6,442 bases of DNA from an uncultured Thermoleophilia bacterium (GTDB lineage: Bacteria; Actinomycetota; Thermoleophilia; UBA2241), in the NCBI GenBank assembly GCA_903912585.1, contig CAIWHY010000171.1, positions 1-6,442 of the forward strand, in the 5' to 3' direction. The notes under the pieces are model-generated. The model was given only the letters and a program-made list of their open reading frames with translations, was not told where the DNA came from and ran no database searches. Made by a program: the position numbers and the translations under genes. Positions 1 through 6,442 of this stretch are shown piece after piece. The stretch's first letter is position 1; each line of letters starts with the position of its first letter.

Positions 1-146
1 CCGTAGCGGTCGAGAAGCGGGGTCTGGGCTCCGGCGCGCGCGGCGGCGACGGCGGCGGCGAGGCCGCCGGGACCGCCGCCGACCACGAGCACCTCGGTCT
101 CGCACAGCACGGGCGTGCTTCTTGGTCCTTCGCTGATGTGGTCCAT
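1..146 (-). CDS. FAD-dependent oxidoreductase, N-terminal fragment
   Basis: Only the first 48 residues lie in the window; the gene runs leftward off the edge. The ATG (146-144) is preceded by AGGAGA on the minus strand with a 4-base spacer, a good ribosome binding site. After a short polar leader, residues 18-30 read EVLVVGGGPGGLA, the beta strand and GxGxxG turn of a Rossmann dinucleotide fold. An alanine-rich helix follows, and then LLDRY, the end of the second strand where an acidic residue normally holds the adenosine ribose. This start is typical of flavoproteins of the FAD_oxidored type, which are often encoded near MttB-like methyltransferases (family knowledge). The substrate cannot be told from this fragment. 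It is divergent from glpD and shares its 233-base intergenic region, so it may respond to the same operator, though that operator lies nearer glpD. A thioredoxin-reductase-like or other Rossmann flavoprotein is possible. Confidence 0.8.
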   Translation of the reverse strand, partial: MDHISEGPRSTPVLCETEVLVVGGGPGGLAAAVAAARAGAQTPLLDRY

Positions 147-255
147 CGGATCTCCTGTGGCGCGCGACGCCGGCTCGAGCGGGCGCGCGGTGAGTACCGT
201 GACTGACACTGATGTCGAGCGCCCGGGCAGGCATCGAGCAAGGTCCCGCCGAGGC

Positions 256-261
256 TTGACA
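256..261 (+). promoter_or_regulatory. Candidate -35 box of the glpD promoter
   Basis: A perfect TTGACA hexamer lies 124 bases before the glpD ATG. No strong -10 box sits 16-18 bases downstream; the best at 18-bp spacing is CATGGT (280-285), matching 3 of 6 consensus positions. That weak -10 overlaps the first operator dyad, so a protein bound there would block polymerase. The promoter assignment is inference; the hexamer is seen directly. Confidence 0.45.
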
Positions 262-281
262 GCAGTATGCCACAGCAGTCA

Positions 282-311
282 TGGTACATACCAGCAAGCT
301 GGTACATACCA
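282..311 (+). promoter_or_regulatory. Doubled dyad operator in front of glpD
   Basis: Two identical copies of TGGTACATACCA lie at 282-293 and 300-311, separated by GCAAGC. Each copy is a dyad, TGGTA/TACCA around a 2-base centre. The junction ACCAGC-AA-GCTGGT is itself a perfect inverted repeat, so the whole 30 bp is nearly palindromic. The 18-bp centre-to-centre spacing is just under two helical turns, which would put two bound dimers on roughly the same DNA face and allow cooperation. TGGT-N4-ACCA resembles sites of GntR-family regulators of the HutC type, such as DasR (family knowledge). The regulator is not obvious here; the only one in the window is TetR-like and has its own different palindrome. 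Position between a -35-like box and the glpD start suggests repression of glpD, perhaps by glycerol-derived signals (inference). Confidence 0.7.
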
Positions 312-379
312 AGTGCCCGCGCCGGGATGGGCGGGTCCGCCGGGGGACCGCCCGGCGGCGTATTCCCGAGGGAGACCAG

Positions 380-2110
<1,731 letters not shown>

Positions 2111-2120
2111 CGGTCGCAGG

Positions 2121-2180
2121 CTGAGGCGCCGTGCGGCCGAGTCGGGCGTCCCCGCCGCGAGGCGTAAGCCCCCGCCTCAG
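2121..2180. terminator. Possible bidirectional terminator between convergent genes
   Basis: CTGAGGCG (2121-2128) pairs perfectly with CGCCTCAG (2173-2180). GCGGC (2133-2137) pairs with GCCGC (2154-2158) inside it, with a small GGG/CCC pairing at the tip. The structure lies just after the glpD stop, and its right arm covers the stop of the convergent oxidoreductase, so it could end both transcripts. There is no T tract on either side, so it is not a classical intrinsic terminator; many high-GC bacteria end transcripts at such U-poor hairpins (general knowledge). Confidence 0.4.
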
Positions 2181-3379
2181 TCCAGCGAAGGCGGGATAAG
2201 GACGAATGCGCCGACGTGCGCCTTGCGCAGGAACTCGGTCTGCGCGGAGGCGATGCGCTCGAGGGGGAACGACGCCGCGACGCGCGGGCTGAGCTCGCCG
2301 GCCTCGATGTACGAGACGAGGTCCGGGAACACCGGCTCGTCCCACGCCGTGCAGCCGATCAGAGTGAGGTCGTTGAGGTAGAGGGTCCTCTTGTCGAACG
2401 CGACGATGGGGCCGGCGATCGCCCCCGAAGAGACGTACCTCCCGCCCCTCTTGAGCGCCCTCAGGAGGTCGTCGAGATCCGGCCCCGAGACATTGTCGAC
2501 GACCACGTCCACGGTGCGTTCGCCGAGACTCGCGGCGATGCCGTCCTCGCGCGCGAGCACGCGGTCGGCGCCGAGCGCCAGCACCTGCTCTAGCTTGGCG
2601 CGCGACGTGACTGCCGTGACGACGGCGCCGCGCCGGGCGGCGAGCTGCACGACGGCCGAGCCGACGCCGCCGGAGGCGCCGGTGACGAGCAGGCGCTGTC
2701 CGGGGGCGACGCCGGCGCGGCGGAGCATGTTCTCGGCCGTCCCGTAGGAACAGGGGACGACGCCCAGCTCGGCGTCGCTGAGGCCGGTCTCGACGACGAA
2801 GACCTCCGAGGCCGGCGCCTTGACGAACTGGGCGAAGGCACCGTCGAAGTCGGACGCCATCCAGATGTTCTCCATCGCGCCGAAGCCCAACGGGCGCATG
2901 CAAGGACGCACGAGGGCGCGGCGGCCGATGAGACTCTCGTCCCCGCCGCGCCCGACCGCCACGACGCTCCCGCAGCAGTCGGTGCCCTGGATGAGCGGGA
3001 ACGGCGTCGGCTCGCTCCAGCCGCCGTCGGGGCGAGCCACAGGCGAGCCGACAGCGGGATCTGCGGCAACGTGCTCTCCTGCCCTGCGTCGCGCGCCGTC
3101 CTCCGCCGCCGCCGTGCTCGCGGTGTCACCGGTGATACTCGCGGAGTACCAGCCCAGGCGGGTGTTGATCTCGGTGTTGTTGACGCCCGCGGCGAGGACC
3201 CGCAGCAGGACCTCGCCGGGTCCCGGGTTGGGGAGCGGGACGTCGCGGTAGTCGAGGACGTCGAGGCCGCCCTGCCCGGTGGTCACGACCGCCTTCATCG
3301 TCTCGGCGCCCGATGCGAGGTCGAAACGGTCTGGGCGCAGCAGCGTCTGCCTGCGTAGCGCGTCCTGCTCGGCTGCCAT
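2177..3379 (-). CDS. Zinc-less MDR oxidoreductase, NADPH:quinone reductase-like
   Basis: A 400-residue medium-chain dehydrogenase/reductase. The catalytic GroES-like domain (about 28-190) opens with MKAVVTTGQGGLDVL and the PGPGEVLLRV strand. The cofactor domain (about 195-335) carries LVTGASGGVGSAVVQLA (231-247), the nucleotide-binding turn of quinone-reductase-like members. In place of the GHE motif that gives zinc ADHs a ligand the sequence reads GTDCCG (132-137), so a catalytic zinc is unlikely. Expected activity is NAD(P)H-dependent reduction of a quinone or alpha,beta-unsaturated carbonyl in the cytoplasm; the true substrate is unknown. Residues about 84-125 are a low-complexity Ala/Gly/Asp/Arg-rich insertion, apparently common in actinobacterial relatives. 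The start is uncertain: ATG 3379 and ATG 3298 (MKAVV, the usual family start, giving 373 residues) both lack a strong ribosome binding site. The longer form is given because its extra 27 codons look coding. It is divergent from the TetR gene, a classic regulator-target pairing. Confidence 0.87.
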   Translation of the reverse strand: MAAEQDALRRQTLLRPDRFDLASGAETMKAVVTTGQGGLDVLDYRDVPLPNPGPGEVLLRVLAAGVNNTEINTRLGWYSASITGDTASTAAAEDGARRRAGEHVAADPAVGSPVARPDGGWSEPTPFPLIQGTDCCGSVVAVGRGGDESLIGRRALVRPCMRPLGFGAMENIWMASDFDGAFAQFVKAPASEVFVVETGLSDAELGVVPCSYGTAENMLRRAGVAPGQRLLVTGASGGVGSAVVQLAARRGAVVTAVTSRAKLEQVLALGADRVLAREDGIAASLGERTVDVVVDNVSGPDLDDLLRALKRGGRYVSSGAIAGPIVAFDKRTLYLNDLTLIGCTAWDEPVFPDLVSYIEAGELSPRVAASFPLERIASAQTEFLRKAHVGAFVLIPPSLD

Positions 3380-3424
3380 GGCTCGCTCGCTTTCCGTGTG
3401 CTCTCGCGCGGCCCGTCAGGCAGG

Positions 3425-3541
3425 TCAGCCGACGAGGCCGCGACCCAGATCGGCGAGCGTCGGCTCGCCCAGTTTGGCGCGGCTAGGGGCGCCTGCGGCG
3501 TCCCGCCCGCGCAGCCGGTGGTGCTCGTCCGTGGAGCACAA
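3425..3541 (-). CDS. Possible small Cys/His-containing ORF, unrecognised
   Basis: On the minus strand a 38-codon frame runs from a TTG at 3541 to TGA at 3427-3425. GAGGG lies about 8 bases before the TTG. Reading just upstream of the TTG the frame gives CPLC, followed by STDEHH, so a frame starting slightly earlier would contain CxxC plus HH, a metal-knuckle-like cluster. About 35 of 40 codons end in G or C, as expected of a real gene here, but in so GC-rich a window this is weak evidence. The C-terminal part reads KLGEPTLADLGRGLVG. I do not recognise a family. It could be a short zinc-ribbon-like protein, the tail of a decayed gene, or chance: the frame stays open upstream through the antisense of tetR. 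Confidence 0.2.
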   Translation of the reverse strand: MCSTDEHHRLRGRDAAGAPSRAKLGEPTLADLGRGLVG

Positions 3542-3594
3542 CGGGCACGCCCTCAGTGTACGTTGACCCCGGTGGTAGGATTGTGGCCGCAAGC

Positions 3595-3608
3595 TGACCG
3601 GCCGGTCA
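3595..3608 (+). promoter_or_regulatory. Perfect 14-bp palindrome, likely TetR operator
   Basis: TGACCGGCCGGTCA is a perfect dyad lying 81 bases before the chosen tetR ATG, inside the divergent region. TGACCG-N2-CGGTCA is a common half-site layout for TetR-family repressors (family knowledge). It sits about 14 bases after a TAGGAT hexamer (3576-3581), so bound repressor would block rightward transcription of tetR. From this spot it could also affect the leftward oxidoreductase. Assignment to the adjacent TetR protein is inference. Confidence 0.65.
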
Positions 3609-3689
3609 ATCAGTCGCCCAGTGCATACCCGGGCGGCGGAAGCTGTCAAGCACGGCGAGGGCGGCCACGGAGCAAGGGGTGGGGCGCTG

Positions 3690-4397
3690 ATGAGGGCCGG
3701 CGCGAAGGGCGACGGGAAGGCGGCGGCACGATCCGCCGAAAGGCACCAGCCCCGTCGCGGCCGGCTGCAGTTCGCCTTCGAAGACCCTCTCTCGGCGCTG
3801 CCCGAGACGGCGCAGAAGCTGCTGGTCGCGGCCAAGGACATCATCGCGGGCGAGGGTTTCGGCGCTCTCACCCTCAACTCGGTCTCGACCGTCTCGGGCG
3901 AGAACAAGGCGATGATCTCCTACTACTTCGGCAACAAGGCTGGTCTCGTCGCCGCCGTGCTCGACTCCGTGATCCACGACGAGTACATCGCCTCGCAGGA
4001 CCGCATGAAGGACGTCAGGCCGCAGGACCGGTGCCAGAAACTGATCGACGAGATGCACCGCATGGACACCGCTTCGGAGGAGTTTCGCGTCTTCTTCGAG
4101 CTCCTGCCCCACGTGCTGCGCGACGAGACGCTGCGCGGCCGGATCGCGCGCCTCTACCAATGGTACTGGAGCCTCAAGCTCGAGTGGCTGGGCCTCCCCG
4201 GCGGCGAGGGCGCCCTCGATGACCCCGACCTGCTGGGGCTCACCCAGCTTCTCTCGGCGGTGATCGACGGCCTCGCCGTCCAGCTCGCCATCGACCCCGG
4301 GCTCGACCTCGCGAACCCGTATCGCGTGTTCCAGGAGATGCTCACCGCGACAATCGCCAGGTTGCCCGGCGCGACGACCCGCGACGACGAGGCTTAG
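3690..4397 (+). CDS. TetR/AcrR-family transcriptional regulator
   Basis: A 235-residue one-component DNA-binding regulator. The N-terminal three-helix TetR domain spans about residues 38-86: LPETAQKLLVAAKDIIAGEGF, then TLNSVSTVSG, then the recognition-helix region ENKAMISYYFGNKAGLV, the most conserved TetR signature. The C-terminal half (about 95-225) is helical and forms the ligand-binding and dimerisation domain; its ligand cannot be predicted. The ATG at 3690 is chosen because AAGGGG and further G-rich sequence lie 9-15 bases upstream and because an in-frame GTG at 3621 would add 23 low-complexity residues lying very close to the operator. A basic leader of about 30 residues (GAKGDGK, PRRGR) precedes the fold and may touch the DNA minor groove. 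It likely represses itself and the divergent oxidoreductase through the palindrome at 3595-3608. Control of the convergent methyltransferase genes is possible but no matching site is visible there. Its TAG stop overlaps the stop of the next gene. Confidence 0.93.
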   Translation: MRAGAKGDGKAAARSAERHQPRRGRLQFAFEDPLSALPETAQKLLVAAKDIIAGEGFGALTLNSVSTVSGENKAMISYYFGNKAGLVAAVLDSVIHDEYIASQDRMKDVRPQDRCQKLIDEMHRMDTASEEFRVFFELLPHVLRDETLRGRIARLYQWYWSLKLEWLGLPGGEGALDDPDLLGLTQLLSAVIDGLAVQLAIDPGLDLANPYRVFQEMLTATIARLPGATTRDDEA

Positions 4398-5788
4398 CCC
4401 AGACAGTAAGCGTCGAGCCGGCGCCGGACCACCGGGTCGAGATCGTCCGGGGGCGCATAGGCGGCCAGCGAATCCGCGACGCGCTGCGCTGCGACTGCGG
4501 CGAGGTCGTGGCCCCCGAGGCCGCGCCACGTCTGGTACGGGTCCCGGTTCATGATCGTGGACCGGCGGCCGTCGCGCGCGTGCCGCCGGGTGTGCGCCTG
4601 GCCCAGCATGCTGCCGCCTGGTCCGCACGCCCCCACCGCGTCCAGCGCCAGCGTCTCGTCGTCGATGACGATCGCCTGCTTGGCGGACCGCAGCGCGCTG
4701 AGGAGCTCGTCATCGATCACGAACTTCTCCGGCGAGTAGCAGTTGAACGACGAGAGGATGCCGGCGGCGTGCAGGACGTACTGCACGTCCATGCGCAGGA
4801 CCGCCTCCATCGCCAGCGCGGACTCGATGCCGGCCTGGGCGTCCGGGACGTGCGCGTCGGTCACCGCGCCACCGGCACGCACGGGCACGCCGATCCAGTG
4901 ACCCAGCTGCACGGTCGCCTCCATGAGCGTCCAGTACTCCGGGGCGCCGATCATGAGCGCGCCGCTGTGCATCGAGGAGATCGACGACGTGCCTCCGTAG
5001 AGGAACGGGCAGCCGGGCCGGGCCAGCTGCGTGAGCACCAGCCCGGCGAGGAGCTCGGCATGCTGCACGGCGAGGAGCCCGGCCAGAGTGAGCGGCGCCG
5101 TGGTGCCACCCATGGCGCACACGGCGACGCAGACCGGCTGGCCCAGGCGCGCCAGCCGCAGGATCGCCTGGCACCCCGCCGCGGAGAACTGCAGCGGCGA
5201 CGTGCTGTTGACGATGCTCCAGATGCGCGGCCGCTCGTGCCACTCCGAGCCGTAGACGATCTCGAGGACTTCCGTGGCCACCTGCAGCTCGGGCAGAGTG
5301 GTCACGGTGAACCGGTTCGCCTTGTCGCTGCCGGTGATGTGCGCGTGGGCCACGACCCGCGCGCGCACGTCGTCCGGCACGTCGGTGGGCTCCACGCTGT
5401 AGCCGAGCACGCCGATGTTGGGCGACAGGTGAGCGAGCGCGATGGCGGTGCGCAGATCGGCGAGCGTGCCGGGACGCTGCCGGCCGCCGTCGAGTACGAA
5501 CGGCGGCCCGGACGCGCTGGCGAACACCGGCGGGGCATCCAGCGCCACGCGCAGGTCCAGCTCCAGGCGCCGGCCGGCCACCGTGTAGGCGGACGGAACG
5601 GTGGCCAGCGCCTCGTCCACGAGCCCTCGACCGATGCGGACGCACTCGCCCTCCGCGCTCGCGCCGTGCTTCTTGAGAAGGGCTCGCGCCTCGGGGTCGA
5701 GCACCATGCAGCCGACGCCGTCCAGCAGCCGCAGGGCGGCATCGTGGATCCTCTGGCAGCCCTGCTCGTCCAATGACGGTCCCGTCAC
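4394..5788 (-). CDS. MttB-superfamily corrinoid methyltransferase, non-pyrrolysine
   Basis: A 464-residue enzyme of the trimethylamine methyltransferase (MttB) superfamily, a TIM-barrel protein that demethylates a quaternary or tertiary amine and methylates cob(I)alamin on a partner corrinoid protein in the cytoplasm. Characteristic segments include VRAGGAVTDAHVPDAQAG (303-320), the HAAGILSSFNCYSPEKFVIDDELL region (340-363) and GPGGSMLGQAHTRRH (389-403). The frame has no internal TAG, so it is not a pyrrolysine-containing trimethylamine enzyme. It belongs with the non-Pyl branch, whose studied members act on glycine betaine (MtgB), proline betaine (MtpB), carnitine (MtcB) and similar compounds. 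Which substrate applies here cannot be read from the sequence. The GTG start (5788) follows GGGAGG (5798-5793 on the minus strand) with a 4-base spacer. It lies 15 bases after the corrinoid protein gene, so the two are surely co-transcribed. Its TAA stop (4396-4394) overlaps the stop of convergent tetR. Confidence 0.92.
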   Translation of the reverse strand: MTGPSLDEQGCQRIHDAALRLLDGVGCMVLDPEARALLKKHGASAEGECVRIGRGLVDEALATVPSAYTVAGRRLELDLRVALDAPPVFASASGPPFVLDGGRQRPGTLADLRTAIALAHLSPNIGVLGYSVEPTDVPDDVRARVVAHAHITGSDKANRFTVTTLPELQVATEVLEIVYGSEWHERPRIWSIVNSTSPLQFSAAGCQAILRLARLGQPVCVAVCAMGGTTAPLTLAGLLAVQHAELLAGLVLTQLARPGCPFLYGGTSSISSMHSGALMIGAPEYWTLMEATVQLGHWIGVPVRAGGAVTDAHVPDAQAGIESALAMEAVLRMDVQYVLHAAGILSSFNCYSPEKFVIDDELLSALRSAKQAIVIDDETLALDAVGACGPGGSMLGQAHTRRHARDGRRSTIMNRDPYQTWRGLGGHDLAAVAAQRVADSLAAYAPPDDLDPVVRRRLDAYCLG

Positions 5789-5792
5789 GGCG

Positions 5793-5798
5793 CCTCCC
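5793..5798 (-). promoter_or_regulatory. Ribosome binding site deciding the mttB-like GTG start
   Basis: GGGAGG on the minus strand lies in the 15-base gap after the corrinoid protein stop, 4 bases before the GTG. It supports independent re-initiation at the methyltransferase start and argues against routine read-through of the preceding TAG. Confidence 0.7.
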
Positions 5799-5803
5799 GC
5801 GGC

Positions 5804-6442
5804 CTACGCCACCCCGAGGATGGTCTTGGCGGTGGCCACGGCCTCGATGGCGTCCTCGGCGTAGCCGTCGGCGCCGATCTCGTCGGCCCAGGCGCGGGTC
5901 GTCGGGGCGCCGCCGATCATCACCTTCACCGAGTCGCGCAGGCCGGCGGCCTTGAGCGCCTCGATCGTCTTCTGCTGGTTGGGCATCGTCGTCGTGAGCA
6001 GGGCGGAGAGCAGCAGCAGGTCGGGCTTCTCCTCCTTGCACTTCTCGACGAAGCTCTCGACCGGCACGTCGCAGCCGACGTCGGTGACCGTGAAGCCCGC
6101 GGCGGAGAGCATCGAGCAGACGATCGTCTTGCCGATCTCGTGGATGTCGCCGGCGACGGTGCCGGCGACGGCGTGGCCGAGGCTCTTGCGGCCTTCGTTG
6201 CTGGCGTCGAGGGCGGGCTGCAGGACGGCCACGGCGGCCTTCATGGCCTCGGCGCCCTGGACCAGCTCGGGGAGGAAGAACTCGCCGCGCCCGAAGAGGT
6301 CGCCGACCTCCTCGATGCCCTTGACGAAGCCGAGGTCGAGGATGTTGCCGGCGGAGAGGCCGGCGTCGAGGCCTTCCTGGGCGAGGCGCTCGGCGTCTTC
6401 GGACTCGCCGTCGATGACGCTCTGCTTCATCTGTGCGTAGAG
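5804..6442 (-). CDS. Corrinoid-binding methyltransferase protein (MtbC/MtgC-like), 5' partial
   Basis: This cobalamin carrier accepts a methyl group from the MttB-like enzyme and hands it to a second methyltransferase. An ATG occurs at 6430, but the frame stays open to the window edge (LYAQ precedes it) and family members usually start several residues earlier, so the true start is probably outside; 212 residues are visible. Numbering from the ATG, residues 1-80 form the helical cap (B12-binding-2) domain and 85-208 the Rossmann-like B12 domain. The base-off/His-on signature is complete: D95-x-H97-x-x-G100, then 41 residues to S142-x-L144, then 28 residues to G173-G174. This spacing matches the methionine-synthase-type pattern, and H97 should be the lower cobalt ligand. 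It is the first visible gene of the operon and 15 bases upstream of the methyltransferase. It ends in TAG, and the two frames are in register. Confidence 0.93.
   Translation of the reverse strand, partial: LYAQMKQSVIDGESEDAERLAQEGLDAGLSAGNILDLGFVKGIEEVGDLFGRGEFFLPELVQGAEAMKAAVAVLQPALDASNEGRKSLGHAVAGTVAGDIHEIGKTIVCSMLSAAGFTVTDVGCDVPVESFVEKCKEEKPDLLLLSALLTTTMPNQQKTIEALKAAGLRDSVKVMIGGAPTTRAWADEIGADGYAEDAIEAVATAKTILGVA

Larger units (their letters stand above)
3380..3689. promoter_or_regulatory. Divergent intergenic region, oxidoreductase / TetR
   Basis: This 310-base stretch holds the control region for two divergent genes. It contains the 14-bp palindrome at 3595-3608, a TAGGAT hexamer (3576-3581) usable as a rightward -10, and a TTGACC hexamer (3563-3568) that is too close to that -10 to pair with it. 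A compact hairpin, GGCGAGC/GCTCGCC around a 4-base loop, lies at 3452-3469 and is followed by TTT; its role is unclear. The leftward part (3425-3541) may encode a tiny protein. A GTG at 3621 would extend the TetR frame into this region but lacks a convincing ribosome binding site. No RNA gene or mobile element is seen. Confidence 0.5.

Noticed and set aside
281..379. Upstream ATG at 281 as the glpD start
   Set aside because: It lies inside the operator, has no ribosome binding site, and adds 33 residues before the conserved fold; ATG 380 has GAGGGAG in front.
3452..3469. Hairpin GGCGAGC/GCTCGCC followed by TTT as a terminator
   Set aside because: No rightward transcript is known to end there, the T run is only three bases, and 7-bp GC-rich stems are common by chance in this composition.
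4155..4165. TACCA-A-TGGTA inverted repeat resembling glpD operator half-sites
   Set aside because: It lies within the tetR coding sequence (encoding part of YQWYW), has the half-sites in the opposite order, and occurs once; probably chance.
3606..4628. Leftward 340-codon frame antisense to tetR
   Set aside because: No domain recognisable; it overlaps the well-supported TetR gene and the end of the mttB-like gene.
4508..5776. Rightward 422-codon open frame antisense to the mttB-like gene
   Set aside because: Composition is Arg/Gly/His/Val-rich without domains; long antisense frames are expected opposite GC-rich genes.
4394..5788. Pyrrolysine-containing trimethylamine methyltransferase (mttB proper)
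   Set aside because: The whole 464-codon frame contains no in-frame TAG, so the Pyl residue of the classic enzyme is absent.
4710..6041. Leftward 443-codon frame spanning the corrinoid/MttB junction
   Set aside because: It is out of frame with both clearly conserved proteins and is extremely Arg/Gly/Ala-rich; a shadow frame.

Overview
The window is a compact, very GC-rich bacterial segment with gene-body codons strongly biased to G or C in the third position, a mix of ATG and GTG starts, and purine-rich ribosome binding sites. The protein families (an actinobacterial-style GlpD, a zinc-less quinone-oxidoreductase-like MDR protein, and a non-pyrrolysine MttB-type methyltransferase with its corrinoid protein) fit a high-GC Actinomycetota lineage, perhaps Thermoleophilia or Coriobacteriia. 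That placement is inference from family resemblance only; no rRNA or other marker is present.

Layout, left to right. (1) The first 146 bases hold the N-terminus of a leftward FAD-dependent oxidoreductase that runs off the left edge. (2) A 233-base divergent intergenic region (147-379) follows. It carries a perfect TTGACA box and a striking pair of identical 12-bp dyads, TGGTACATACCA, 18 bp apart, just upstream of (3) rightward glpD, the respiratory glycerol-3-phosphate dehydrogenase (380-2110). (4) A 66-base convergent gap with a nested inverted repeat, probably a shared terminator, separates glpD from (5) a leftward NADPH:quinone-oxidoreductase-like protein (2177-3379). (6) A 310-base divergent region (3380-3689) carries a perfect 14-bp palindrome, TGACCGGCCGGTCA, of the type bound by TetR regulators, and possibly a tiny leftward ORF. 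(7) A rightward TetR-family regulator (3690-4397) follows. (8) It converges, with overlapping stop codons, on a leftward two-gene unit: a corrinoid-binding protein (5804-6442, upstream end cut off by the window) followed 15 bases later by an MttB-superfamily methyltransferase (4394-5788).

How the parts may work together. The corrinoid protein and MttB-like enzyme should form the first half of a corrinoid-dependent methyltransferase system. MttB would move a methyl group from a quaternary or tertiary amine to the cobalt of the corrinoid protein, for onward transfer by a second methyltransferase not in this window. The TetR protein most likely represses itself and the divergent oxidoreductase through the 14-bp palindrome. 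GlpD feeds electrons from glycerol 3-phosphate into the quinone pool and appears to have its own repressor, unidentified here, acting at the doubled dyad. Placing methylated-amine and glycerol-3-phosphate catabolism together could reflect use of phospholipid head groups such as glycerophosphocholine, but this is speculative.

The most noteworthy signals are the doubled glpD operator, the in-frame arrangement in which a single UAG plus five codons separates the corrinoid protein from MttB, the TetR-type palindrome, and a possible small Cys/His-containing ORF in the second divergent region. No RNA genes, CRISPR arrays, insertion sequences or phage genes were seen.
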